Assembly: GCA_044222005.1 (NCBI GenBank)
Contig: JBGANY010000014.1
Coordinates: 1 to 46,029 of the forward strand
Direction: 5' to 3'
Length of the DNA stretch: 46,029 nucleotides
Origin: Methylotenera_A sp044222005
GTDB lineage: Bacteria; Pseudomonadota; Gammaproteobacteria; Burkholderiales; Methylophilaceae
Below are positions 14,371-21,241 of this stretch, piece after piece (positions within the stretch are counted from its first letter, which is position 1; each line of letters starts with the position of its first letter). A program made the translations under genes and the position numbers. The notes under the pieces were generated by a model. The model ran no database searches and was not told where the DNA came from. It saw only the letters and a program-made list of their open reading frames with translations.

Positions 14371-15741
14371 ATGGCAAAAGCCAAAACCGTTTATACTTGC
14401 ACCGAATGCGGCGCCAGTGAGCCCAAATGGCAGGGCCAGTGCCCAAGCTGCATGGCTTGGAATACGCTGGTGGAAAGCATCGAAGAAGCCGCCACAACCA
14501 ACCGCTACGCTAATAAGTTTCAGAGTTTGGCCGCTACAGGCCAATTGCAAAAACTCAGCACAATAAAAGCCGCAGATATTGCGCGCCAAACTACAGGCAT
14601 CAGCGAGTTCGACCGTGTGCTGGGTGGCGGCTTGGTGGAAGGCGGCGTGGTGCTGATTGGTGGCGACCCTGGCATTGGTAAATCGACTTTACTGCTGCAA
14701 GTGCTGTGTCATTTAGGTAGATCTGCGCAAGCCATCTATGTAAGCGGTGAGGAGTCGCCGCAACAAATCGCCATGCGAGCGAAAAGACTGGGGCTGGATG
14801 CCAGCGAGGTTGAACTGCTGGCGGAAATTAACCTTGAGAAAATTCTGGCTACGCTGCAAACGCATAGACCCAATATCGCGGTTATCGATTCCATTCAGAC
14901 TGTGTATTCGGAGGTGCTGCAATCTGCGCCGGGCTCGGTGGCGCAGGTGCGCGAATGCTCGGCGCAGCTCACGCGTTTAGCCAAGCAACTCGGCATCACC
15001 GTGATTCTGGTCGGGCATGTGACCAAAGAAGGTTCGCTGGCCGGGCCGCGTGTGCTGGAACATATTGTGGATACGGTATTGTATTTTGAAGGTGAACAGA
15101 ATTCCAGTTTCCGCCTGATTCGTGCGTTCAAAAACAGATTTGGCGCGGTAAACGAGCTTGGCGTATTTGCCATGACCGAAAAAGGCCTGCGCGAAGTATC
15201 CAATCCATCCGCACTATTTTTATCGCACCATGAAAGCCAGGTGGCAGGCAGCTGCATCACCGTGACCATGGAAGGCACGCGACCGCTGCTGATAGAAATT
15301 CAGGCCCTGGTGGATGAAAGCCATGCGCCCAGTCCGAAAAGACTCTGTGTCGGTCTGGAACAAAACCGTTTGGCCATGCTACTTGCAGTTCTGCATCGTC
15401 ATGCAGGCATTCCATGCTTTGACCAGGACGTGTTTATTAACGCTGTTGGTGGCGTAAAAATCAGCGAACCAGCAGTCGATTTGGCGGTGATATTATCAAT
15501 CGTTTCTTCTTTAAAAAACAAACCATTAGAGAGTAAACTCATAGTATTTGGTGAGGTAGGTTTGGCGGGTGAAGTGCGCCCTGTGCAAGGGGGGCAAATA
15601 CGCTTAAAAGAAGCCGCGAAACTAGGTTTTACCAAAGCGATTGTACCCAAAGCCAATGCGCCAAAAGCCAAGATTGCAGGCCTAGAAGTGATTGCGGTAG
15701 AACGCTTGGAACAGGCGTTGAGCCAGCTTAGAAATGGTTAG
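14371..15741 (+). CDS. radA: DNA repair protein RadA (Sms)
   Basis: 456-residue hexameric DNA helicase-like ATPase that promotes branch migration during recombination. An N-terminal zinc finger has C10, C13, C24 and C27 (CTECG..CPSC). Walker A is GGDPGIGKST (97-106), the RadA signature is KNRFG in the 240s, and a Lon-like C-terminal domain follows (about 275-456). It is co-directional with dnaB with 17 nt between them, so probably one transcript. Repeat copy C follows the stop after 27 nt, with a T-run that should end transcription. Confidence 0.98.
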   Translation: MAKAKTVYTCTECGASEPKWQGQCPSCMAWNTLVESIEEAATTNRYANKFQSLAATGQLQKLSTIKAADIARQTTGISEFDRVLGGGLVEGGVVLIGGDPGIGKSTLLLQVLCHLGRSAQAIYVSGEESPQQIAMRAKRLGLDASEVELLAEINLEKILATLQTHRPNIAVIDSIQTVYSEVLQSAPGSVAQVRECSAQLTRLAKQLGITVILVGHVTKEGSLAGPRVLEHIVDTVLYFEGEQNSSFRLIRAFKNRFGAVNELGVFAMTEKGLREVSNPSALFLSHHESQVAGSCITVTMEGTRPLLIEIQALVDESHAPSPKRLCVGLEQNRLAMLLAVLHRHAGIPCFDQDVFINAVGGVKISEPAVDLAVILSIVSSLKNKPLESKLIVFGEVGLAGEVRPVQGGQIRLKEAAKLGFTKAIVPKANAPKAKIAGLEVIAVERLEQALSQLRNG

Positions 15742-15768
15742 CGCCTACAGCTAATACGACAAATACTG

Positions 15769-15807
15769 ATGCTCTGCAAGGCAATATCCATGCGGCCTGC
15801 AGGGCAT
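15769..15807 (-). repeat. Palindromic dispersed repeat, copy C (between radA and hpnE)
   Basis: On the minus strand the left arm is ATGCCCTGCAGGCC, the core GCATGGATATT and the right arm GCCTTGCAGAGCAT. It lies between the convergent ends of radA and hpnE and is in forward orientation 33 nt after the hpnE stop. On the plus strand the hairpin is followed by TTTTTTT (15809-15815), so it should also work as the radA terminator. Confidence 0.8.
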
Positions 15808-15840
15808 CTTTTTTTGGTTTATGGATTTCATTTAAAAAAC

Positions 15841-17154
15841 TCATGAATTACTCACCAAATCCGCACACGCAACTCCGCTTCTGACTGCGCCTTCTATAGT
15901 AGCGGGGTAGTCGGCAAAAGTGTAATCGCCCGCCAAATATAAACCAGGATAAGGCGTGACGTAGGCAGGCCTTGGCAAATCTACGTTGCACGAAAATGTG
16001 GCGCGTTTTTCAGCAATCACTTTATGCCAAACCGGCTTGGCAAGCTTTGGGAAGGCCGCTTGCAGTTCTTTTGCGACTGTTAGAGCCAGCTTCTCCTGTG
16101 TAAAGTTTTGGTGTTTGCCTTCTGCGCTGATAATCACCGCCATTAAGCCATGCTGCTTGCATAAAATGCCTCTATCGAACACCCATTGCGAAAGGCCTCC
16201 CGTCAAACCCAGCATCGGAGCAGAAAGCGTTGCGTTGCCGGGGTATTGCAGATAAATGGTATAGATGGGCTGATAGGAATAGCTTTCGGTTTGCTCCGCT
16301 ACAAAATTCAGCTTGGGTAAATCGGCAATCACATTGCGCAGTCTTACCGGCGATGTCGCCACAATCACGTGGCTTGCTTCAAAAAACTCTTCTTTGGTAG
16401 AAATGGCGTAACCACTTGGGCTGACGGTAATGCTTTTGACGCGCTTATTATGCAGCACCCTAACTTGATGCGCCTTCAGGTAGCGGGTGATGGGTTGCGA
16501 AAATAGCCGCGACAAATCCTGTCTAGGCAGTAAAAAATCGGAGCTATTTTTATGTTGAAACGCATCACGCAGCACATTCAGAAATATTCTGCTGCTGGCC
16601 TTATTGATTGGCGTATTCAGCGCGGCCAGGCATAACGGCTCCCACAGCAGCGAGACGGTTTTGCCAGATTGTTGGTTTTTCTGCAAGAAATCAGCCAATG
16701 GTTCATCATTAGCGAGCTGATAGTTGGATTTTTTAAGCCGGGTTACCAGCTTAATGACTGACATGCGCTCGTGCCATTGCAGGCCAGAGCAGAACAGGAA
16801 GCCAATAAGCTGATTGAGCGGTGCGGGCAGATAGCCCGGGGTGGCGAGTCTAAAGGCAGATTTGTTTTCAGTGCGAACATCCAGCGCCAGCGGAACCCGC
16901 ATCAGCACATCCTGCTCCTGTACGCCAACCTTGGCCAGCAGCTTCAGCGTTTCGCGATAAGCACCTAACAAAATGTGCTGGCCATTATCAAGCTGATGCA
17001 CCCGGCTGTTCGCCTCAATCGCCACACTGCGCGTGCGTCCGCCGAATTGCGATCCTGCATCCAGCAGCGTGACTTGGATGTTTTGATCTGCCAGCGTGGC
17101 CGCGGCTGCCAGGCCGGCAATGCCGCCGCCGATCACCACCGCATGCTTAGGCAT
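15841..17154 (-). CDS. hpnE: Hydroxysqualene dehydroxylase HpnE
   Basis: 437-residue FAD-dependent enzyme of the phytoene-desaturase-like family that reduces hydroxysqualene to squalene, the last step of the HpnCDE route. The N-terminal dinucleotide motif is VIGGGIAGLAAAATLADQ, followed by the flavin contact GGRTRSV; the C-terminal FAD motif is PGLYLAGDYTFADYPATIEGAVRSG. ATG 17154 was chosen because it yields MPKHAVVIGGG directly; the frame upstream is simply antisense and overlapping sequence. The ATG overlaps the hpnD stop by 8 nt (ATGCCTAA), implying coupled translation. Squalene here would feed hopanoids; no cyclase gene lies in the window. Confidence 0.93.
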   Translation of the reverse strand: MPKHAVVIGGGIAGLAAAATLADQNIQVTLLDAGSQFGGRTRSVAIEANSRVHQLDNGQHILLGAYRETLKLLAKVGVQEQDVLMRVPLALDVRTENKSAFRLATPGYLPAPLNQLIGFLFCSGLQWHERMSVIKLVTRLKKSNYQLANDEPLADFLQKNQQSGKTVSLLWEPLCLAALNTPINKASSRIFLNVLRDAFQHKNSSDFLLPRQDLSRLFSQPITRYLKAHQVRVLHNKRVKSITVSPSGYAISTKEEFFEASHVIVATSPVRLRNVIADLPKLNFVAEQTESYSYQPIYTIYLQYPGNATLSAPMLGLTGGLSQWVFDRGILCKQHGLMAVIISAEGKHQNFTQEKLALTVAKELQAAFPKLAKPVWHKVIAEKRATFSCNVDLPRPAYVTPYPGLYLAGDYTFADYPATIEGAVRSGVACADLVSNS

Positions 17155-17986
17155 ATTTGAAATAGGTTTGCATGGCGAGCATGAATTTTCTGAAAGGCGG
17201 TAGCGCGGTTTTGCTGTTAAGCACTTTTTCTGCACTGTCGGCTTTAATTTCACGGAGTAAAGTACGATAAATCGCTGCCATCATCAAACCAGTGCGCTGC
17301 TGTTTGGCATCTTCCGTCGGCAATTCGCGCAAGGCTTTGTCGTAATAGGTTTCCGCGCGCTCAATCTGATACTCCATGAGCTCTTTGACAGCGGCAGTTT
17401 CGCGGCTTTGCAAAATATCTTCTTCCGACACCTTCGCTTTTTTTAGCTCGTCCAGCGGCAAGTAAATACGGCCTCTGCGGGCATCTTCGCCCACGTCGCG
17501 GATGATGTTGGTGAGCTGAAACGCCATGCCCAGATCATGGGCATATTTAAGCGTCTTCCGGTTTTTAAACCCGAAAATCTGTGCCGAAAGCAGGCCAACT
17601 ACACTGGCGACACGGTAACAATATAGCTGCAGTTGCTTAAAATCCGCATAGCGGTTGAATTTCAGATCCATTTCCATGCCGTCAATAATCTCTAGAAAAT
17701 GTTCCTGCGCGAGATGGAATTGTGCAATAACAGGGTGCAGTGCTTTAGTGACAGGGTGTTGCGGCATGTTGGCGTATAAATTGGCAACTTCGCTTTTCCA
17801 CCAGTTGAGTTTGGTCTGTGCGACGTTAAAATCGGTGCATTCATCTACCACGTCATCCACCTCGCGGCAAAATGCATAAAGCGCGGTCATGGCTTCGCGC
17901 TGGTTTTTTGGCAGGAATAGAAAGCTGACAGTAAAACTGGAGCCACTTTGCGCGGCTTTTTGTTTGCAGTATTGCTGGGGGGTCAT
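17147..17986 (-). CDS. hpnD: Presqualene diphosphate synthase HpnD
   Basis: 279-residue trans-isoprenyl diphosphate synthase that joins two farnesyl diphosphates head to head into presqualene diphosphate. Both magnesium-binding aspartate motifs are visible: REVDDVVDEC (about 41-50) and IIRDVGEDARRGRIYLP (about 160-176). The length fits HpnD. It lies 26 nt after hpnC and overlaps hpnE. The assignment as D rather than C follows from the second Asp motif DVGED and from gene order; the two are paralogues. Confidence 0.93.
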   Translation of the reverse strand: MTPQQYCKQKAAQSGSSFTVSFLFLPKNQREAMTALYAFCREVDDVVDECTDFNVAQTKLNWWKSEVANLYANMPQHPVTKALHPVIAQFHLAQEHFLEIIDGMEMDLKFNRYADFKQLQLYCYRVASVVGLLSAQIFGFKNRKTLKYAHDLGMAFQLTNIIRDVGEDARRGRIYLPLDELKKAKVSEEDILQSRETAAVKELMEYQIERAETYYDKALRELPTEDAKQQRTGLMMAAIYRTLLREIKADSAEKVLNSKTALPPFRKFMLAMQTYFKYA

Positions 17987-18012
17987 TATTTATAAAGCTG
18001 GCTGCAAAGCGG

Positions 18013-18912
18013 TCATCTTAATAAAGCGTTCAGTAAAATAACTGGCCAATCCCACACCACCAACGTGGGTCGATGTTTGAACACGTCGCCGCGCACGTTT
18101 TTCAGCTTGTATATCACACGCTCGCCACCACCGATAATCATGCGCATCTCAAGGCCGATACGGCCAGGCAGAATATGCTCGAGTGGCTTACCTTCCTTAA
18201 GCATTTTTTCAGCACGTTCGATATTAAACATCATAAAATCTTCCCAATGCCGGTTCACATACTGACTGGCGATCTGCGCTTCGGTCACGCCGAATTGCTG
18301 CATTTCATCCTGGCATAAATAGATGCGGCTTTTATGGAACTCGTTTTCAAAGTCGATGGCCACATCCTGATAAAAATTGATGAGTTGCAGCGCCGTGCAG
18401 ATTTTGTTGGAGTAAATGATATTCTCGGGTGTGGCTCTGCCGAATAGATGCAGGAGCAGGGCACCTATCGGGTTGGCCGAGCGGCGGCAATAGTCCAGCA
18501 ATTCAAAGAAATTGGCATAACGGGTTTTGGTGACATCCTGGCTGAACGCATCCAGCAAATCGTAAAACGGAGCCAGTGGCAAATTGTGCTCGTGGATCAT
18601 ATTGCCAAGCTCGGTAAAAAAAGGTGATTTGGTCCGGCCGTTGCTGCCAATGAGATCCAGCTCGTTTTTAAAGCCTTGCAGCTTGGCCAGCCGCCAGGCG
18701 GGTTTGTGATAACCTTCATCCGCAAAATCATCCGCTTGACGCGCAAAGGTGTAGATTAATGCGATTGGATCACGCAAATGCTTGGGAATTACAATAGAAG
18801 CGACCGGAAAGTTTTCGTAATGCTGTTGCGATAAAGCGAGGCTATCCCGCAAGCTGTCTTTAGTTTCGGTATCTTCTTTGGTTACGTCAAAAATGTCTGA
18901 ATCGGTTGCCAT
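18013..18912 (-). CDS. hpnC: Hydroxysqualene synthase HpnC
   Basis: 299-residue paralogue of HpnD that converts presqualene diphosphate to hydroxysqualene. The first Asp-rich motif is TFARQADDFADEG; the second region is degenerate for this superfamily (NFYQDVAIDFENEF), typical of HpnC. N-terminal motif: ENFPVASIVIPKHLRDPI. ATG 18912 was chosen because it gives MATDSDIFD; a non-ATG start at 18930 would add six residues and cannot be excluded, as neither has a good ribosome site. It is the first gene of hpnC-D-E and divergent from mtnP with 89 nt between. Confidence 0.92.
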   Translation of the reverse strand: MATDSDIFDVTKEDTETKDSLRDSLALSQQHYENFPVASIVIPKHLRDPIALIYTFARQADDFADEGYHKPAWRLAKLQGFKNELDLIGSNGRTKSPFFTELGNMIHEHNLPLAPFYDLLDAFSQDVTKTRYANFFELLDYCRRSANPIGALLLHLFGRATPENIIYSNKICTALQLINFYQDVAIDFENEFHKSRIYLCQDEMQQFGVTEAQIASQYVNRHWEDFMMFNIERAEKMLKEGKPLEHILPGRIGLEMRMIIGGGERVIYKLKNVRGDVFKHRPTLVVWDWPVILLNALLR

Positions 18913-19001
18913 AATTGAAGTATGCCACAAAATACGTAAAGCCTACAGCGCGGGTGTCAGCCATGCGCTACAATAATCATAAAATATTTTCAGGAATACA
19001 T

Positions 19002-19757
19002 ATGTTAGGCATTATTGGCGGTACTGGGTTAGCGCAACTTGAAAACTTGAAAATCACCAGACGGCAAATCGCGCGTACGCCGTACGGCGAGGCGTCACAA
19101 CCGCTGGTATTTGGCGACTTGGCTGGGCTGGAAGTGGTGTTTTTAGCGCGGCATGGCGGCGGCCATACCATTCCGCCGCACGCCGTGAACTATCGCGCCA
19201 ATATTTGGGCATTGCAATCGGTAGGCGTAAAAAATCTGTTGGCTATTGCGACTACCGGCGGCATTGCAAGTGATATAAATCCGGGCGATATCGTGTTGCC
19301 GCATCAGATCATCGATTACACCCACGGCCGTAAAAATACCTATCACGATGGCATTGAGCTGCCCGTAAAACATATCGACTTTACCGAACCATATTCCAAC
19401 AGTTTGCGTCAAATATGCAAACAGGCAGCTAGCAATATACAGCAGGAGCTGCAAGATGGTGGTGTATATGCCTGCGTGCAGGGCCCGAGACTGGAAACGG
19501 CAGCAGAGATCAACCGTCTGGAGCGCGACGGGGCAACGCTGGTGGGCATGACGGGGATGCCGGAAGCCGCACTGGCGCGCGAACTGGGTGTGCATTATGC
19601 AGCGCTATGCCCGGTAGCGAACCATGCGGCAGGGCGCGGCACAAGCAATCATGGCATTCAGTATGAAGAATTGATTATAAAGCTTGAGTTGACTATGCAA
19701 AAAGTGCGAGTATTGATTGAGGAAATCGCAAGTGTTTATCAGGCAACTAAATTTTAG
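19002..19757 (+). CDS. S-methyl-5'-thioinosine / thioadenosine phosphorylase family
   Basis: 251-residue purine-nucleoside phosphorylase of the MTAP/PNP family, used in polyamine-linked methionine salvage. The phosphate site is IIGGTGLAQ (4-12) and RHGGGHTIPPHAVNYRANIWA (50-70), and the base-site region is VGMTGMPEAALARE (181-194). In the strand CPVANHAAG the purine-contact position is N207, where adenosine-type MTAPs carry Asp; this favours 6-oxopurines, as in Pseudomonas methylthioinosine phosphorylase. ATG 19002 has AGGAA upstream and gives the canonical N terminus; earlier in-frame starts (18915) do not fit. def follows after 38 nt. Confidence 0.88.
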   Translation: MLGIIGGTGLAQLENLKITRRQIARTPYGEASQPLVFGDLAGLEVVFLARHGGGHTIPPHAVNYRANIWALQSVGVKNLLAIATTGGIASDINPGDIVLPHQIIDYTHGRKNTYHDGIELPVKHIDFTEPYSNSLRQICKQAASNIQQELQDGGVYACVQGPRLETAAEINRLERDGATLVGMTGMPEAALARELGVHYAALCPVANHAAGRGTSNHGIQYEELIIKLELTMQKVRVLIEEIASVYQATKF

Positions 19758-19795
19758 ACAACCAAACTTTTAGGCAATTTAACAGGAAGATCAAG

Positions 19796-20329
19796 GTGGC
19801 AGTTAAAACCGTATTACGCATGGGCGAGCCGCTTCTGTTAAAGAAAGCGCAGCCTGTTGCTGCTTTCGATACGCCCGAGTTGCATGCGCTCATTGAAGAC
19901 ATGCAGGATACCATGCGCGCGATGGACGGCGCCGGTATTGCCGCGCCGCAAATTGGCGTGAGCTTGCAGGTGGTGATGTTTGGCGTTGATAAGAATCCGC
20001 GTTATCCAGATGCTGTACAAGTGCCTTACACCGTACTGATTAACCCTACCTTAACCGCCGTGGGCGACGAAATCGAAGAAGATTGGGAAGGATGCCTGTC
20101 TGTGCCGGGGTTGCGTGGCTTAGTGCCACGATATACGCGTTTACACTACAAGGGATTCGATCAATACGGCAATGATATCGACAGGCTGGTAAGTGGCTTC
20201 CATGCTAGAGTGGTGCAGCATGAATGTGATCACTTAAATGGTATTTTGTACCCGATGCGCATTACTGATCTAAGCCAGTTTGGCTATACTGATGTACTTT
20301 TTCCTGGTCAGGATATTCAAGACGACTAA
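19796..20329 (+). CDS. def: Peptide deformylase
   Basis: 177-residue metalloenzyme that removes the formyl group from nascent proteins. All three motifs are present: GAGIAAPQIG (45-54), EGCLSVPG with metal ligand C100, and QHECDHLNG with ligands H142 and H146 and catalytic E143. The start is GTG 19796 with AGGAAG upstream. It sits behind the methylthio-nucleoside phosphorylase gene rather than the usual fmt partner, so it may be a second deformylase; fmt is not in the window. Confidence 0.95.
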   Translation: MAVKTVLRMGEPLLLKKAQPVAAFDTPELHALIEDMQDTMRAMDGAGIAAPQIGVSLQVVMFGVDKNPRYPDAVQVPYTVLINPTLTAVGDEIEEDWEGCLSVPGLRGLVPRYTRLHYKGFDQYGNDIDRLVSGFHARVVQHECDHLNGILYPMRITDLSQFGYTDVLFPGQDIQDD

Positions 20330-20386
20330 TTGTTTGCTATAATGCTGCCTTCGCAAGTGATAGTAGCAAAACACGTTTGAAAGAAT

Positions 20387-20416
20387 GTTCATGCTGCAGT
20401 CTTGCAAGACTGTGAT
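20387..20416 (+). repeat. tRNA-Ser anticodon-arm look-alike containing a 16-bp palindrome
   Basis: The stretch aligns with positions 20478-20505 of the real tRNA-Ser downstream (ATGCT.CAGTCTTG.AA.ACTGT shared). It contains the perfect palindrome CAGTCTTGCAAGACTG at 20397-20412. The rest of a tRNA (acceptor and T arms) is not present, so it may be a remnant of a duplicated tRNA or an unrelated hairpin. Confidence 0.4.
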
Positions 20417-20460
20417 GATTAAAATCGTTGCAGTTGAAATATATAAACAAATAAATATAT

Positions 20461-20550
20461 GGAAGAGTGGCAGAGCGGTTTAATGCTACAGTCTTGAAAA
20501 CTGTCGTGGGTTCACGCCCACCGTGAGTTCGAATCTCACCTCTTCCGCCA
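20461..20550 (+). tRNA. tRNA-Ser (UGA)
   Basis: Acceptor stem GGAAGAG (20461-20467) pairs with CTCTTCC (20540-20546), followed by discriminator G and an encoded CCA (20548-20550). The anticodon stem ACAGT/ACTGT encloses loop CTTGAAA with anticodon TGA at 20495-20497. A long class II variable arm (GTGGG...CCCAC) and T arm GTGAG-TTCGAAT-CTCAC complete a 90-nt serine tRNA reading UCA-type codons. Confidence 0.97.
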
Positions 20551-20556
20551 ATTTTT

Positions 20557-20581
20557 AAATACTGCTTATTGAGCAGTATTT
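20557..20581 (+). terminator. Hairpin after tRNA-Ser
   Basis: AAATACTGCT/AGCAGTATTT, ten pairs, loop TATTG. Only a short T-run follows, so termination may be partial and the cupin gene at 20613 could be read through. Confidence 0.5.
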
Positions 20582-20612
20582 GCATTTAATGAGTCTGTAC
20601 TTAAGGAAAAAT

Positions 20613-20888
20613 ATGAGCCAAATTATCATCGATCACAATCCATCAGAAGAAAAATTAAAGTCGCTAGGCGTTTCTAGCTGGGCAACTTGGGATTGCGCAC
20701 CATCCAAGTTTCCGCTGGATTTCGGCATGACCGAAAGCGCGTATGTGCTGGAAGGCGAGTTTCATGTAACCCCGCAGGGCGGTGAAAAAGTGGTGATTAA
20801 AGCCGGTGATTTCGTGGTATTTCCAAAAGGCCTCAAAAGCAATTGGGAAGTTGTGAAACAGCTGAAAAAACACTACAAACATTCATAA
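20613..20888 (+). CDS. Small cupin protein, DUF861/Cupin_3 type (first of tandem pair)
   Basis: 91-residue single-domain cupin. The core reads YVLEGEFHVTPQGGEKVVIKAGDFVVFPKGLKSNWEV; the usual metal-binding HxH of cupin motif 1 is absent, so metal binding is doubtful. ATG 20613 with AAGGA upstream was chosen over the longer open frame. About half of its residues match the next gene, including SLGV..WxTW, FP, YxLEGExxVTP, GD.V.FPxGL and a KHY C terminus, so the pair arose by duplication. Function unknown; related proteins are often annotated as ethanolamine-utilisation-like or sugar-binding cupins, which I cannot support here. Confidence 0.82.
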   Translation: MSQIIIDHNPSEEKLKSLGVSSWATWDCAPSKFPLDFGMTESAYVLEGEFHVTPQGGEKVVIKAGDFVVFPKGLKSNWEVVKQLKKHYKHS

Positions 20889-20916
20889 TTGATTTTTTGA
20901 ATGTAAGGAATACAAT

Positions 20917-20943
20917 AAGCCTTGATTCTTCAAGGCTTTTTTT
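20917..20943 (+). terminator. Rho-independent terminator between the two cupin genes
   Basis: AAGCCTTG (20917-20924), loop ATTCTT, CAAGGCTT (20931-20938), then a T-run. The ribosome site of the second cupin gene (AAAGGAG) begins within about 10 nt of it. Confidence 0.85.
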
Positions 20944-20962
20944 GTTTTTAAAGGAGCATATC

Positions 20963-21235
20963 ATGAATATTACTGTTGAAAAACCCGATGCAGCTAAACT
21001 GGCTTCACTTGGCGTCAAAGGCTGGCCAACCTGGTCTAAAGAGGTGTCTACTTTCCCCTGGAGTTATCAATCGCAGGAAATCGCTTATATCCTCGAAGGT
21101 GAAGTAACGGTAACGCCCAAAAATGGCGGCAGTCCGGTCAGTTTTGGCCCCGGGGATCTGGTTACTTTCCCGGCCGGGTTATCGTGCACCTGGGATGTAA
21201 AAAAACCGTTGCGCAAGCACTACCAGTTTAGCTAG
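20963..21235 (+). CDS. Small cupin protein, DUF861/Cupin_3 type (second of tandem pair)
   Basis: 90-residue cupin, diverged paralogue of the preceding gene: SLGVKGWPTW, IAYILEGEVTVTP, FGPGDLVTFPAGLSCTWDV and the ending KHYQFS. It too lacks the HxH metal motif. ATG 20963 has AAAGGAG at good spacing; the open frame upstream (to 20843) crosses a terminator and is not real. A terminator precedes it and no obvious promoter lies between, so it depends on read-through or on a promoter overlapping the hairpin. It converges on glnD, whose stop is 6 nt away. Confidence 0.82.
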   Translation: MNITVEKPDAAKLASLGVKGWPTWSKEVSTFPWSYQSQEIAYILEGEVTVTPKNGGSPVSFGPGDLVTFPAGLSCTWDVKKPLRKHYQFS

Positions 21236-21241
21236 TTTTTG

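Noticed and set aside
15769..15815. Copy C of the repeat as nothing more than a radA terminator
   Set aside because: It does carry a T-run and probably terminates, but the conserved asymmetric loop is shared with copies lacking a T-run, so termination alone does not explain the element.
17155..17253. N-terminal extension of the HpnE frame
   Set aside because: It overlaps the end of hpnD and precedes the FAD-binding motif that normally starts within a few residues of the N terminus.
20337..20585. Minus-strand open frame of 82 codons across tRNA-Ser
   Set aside because: It runs through the tRNA gene; such frames antisense to tRNAs are a common false prediction.
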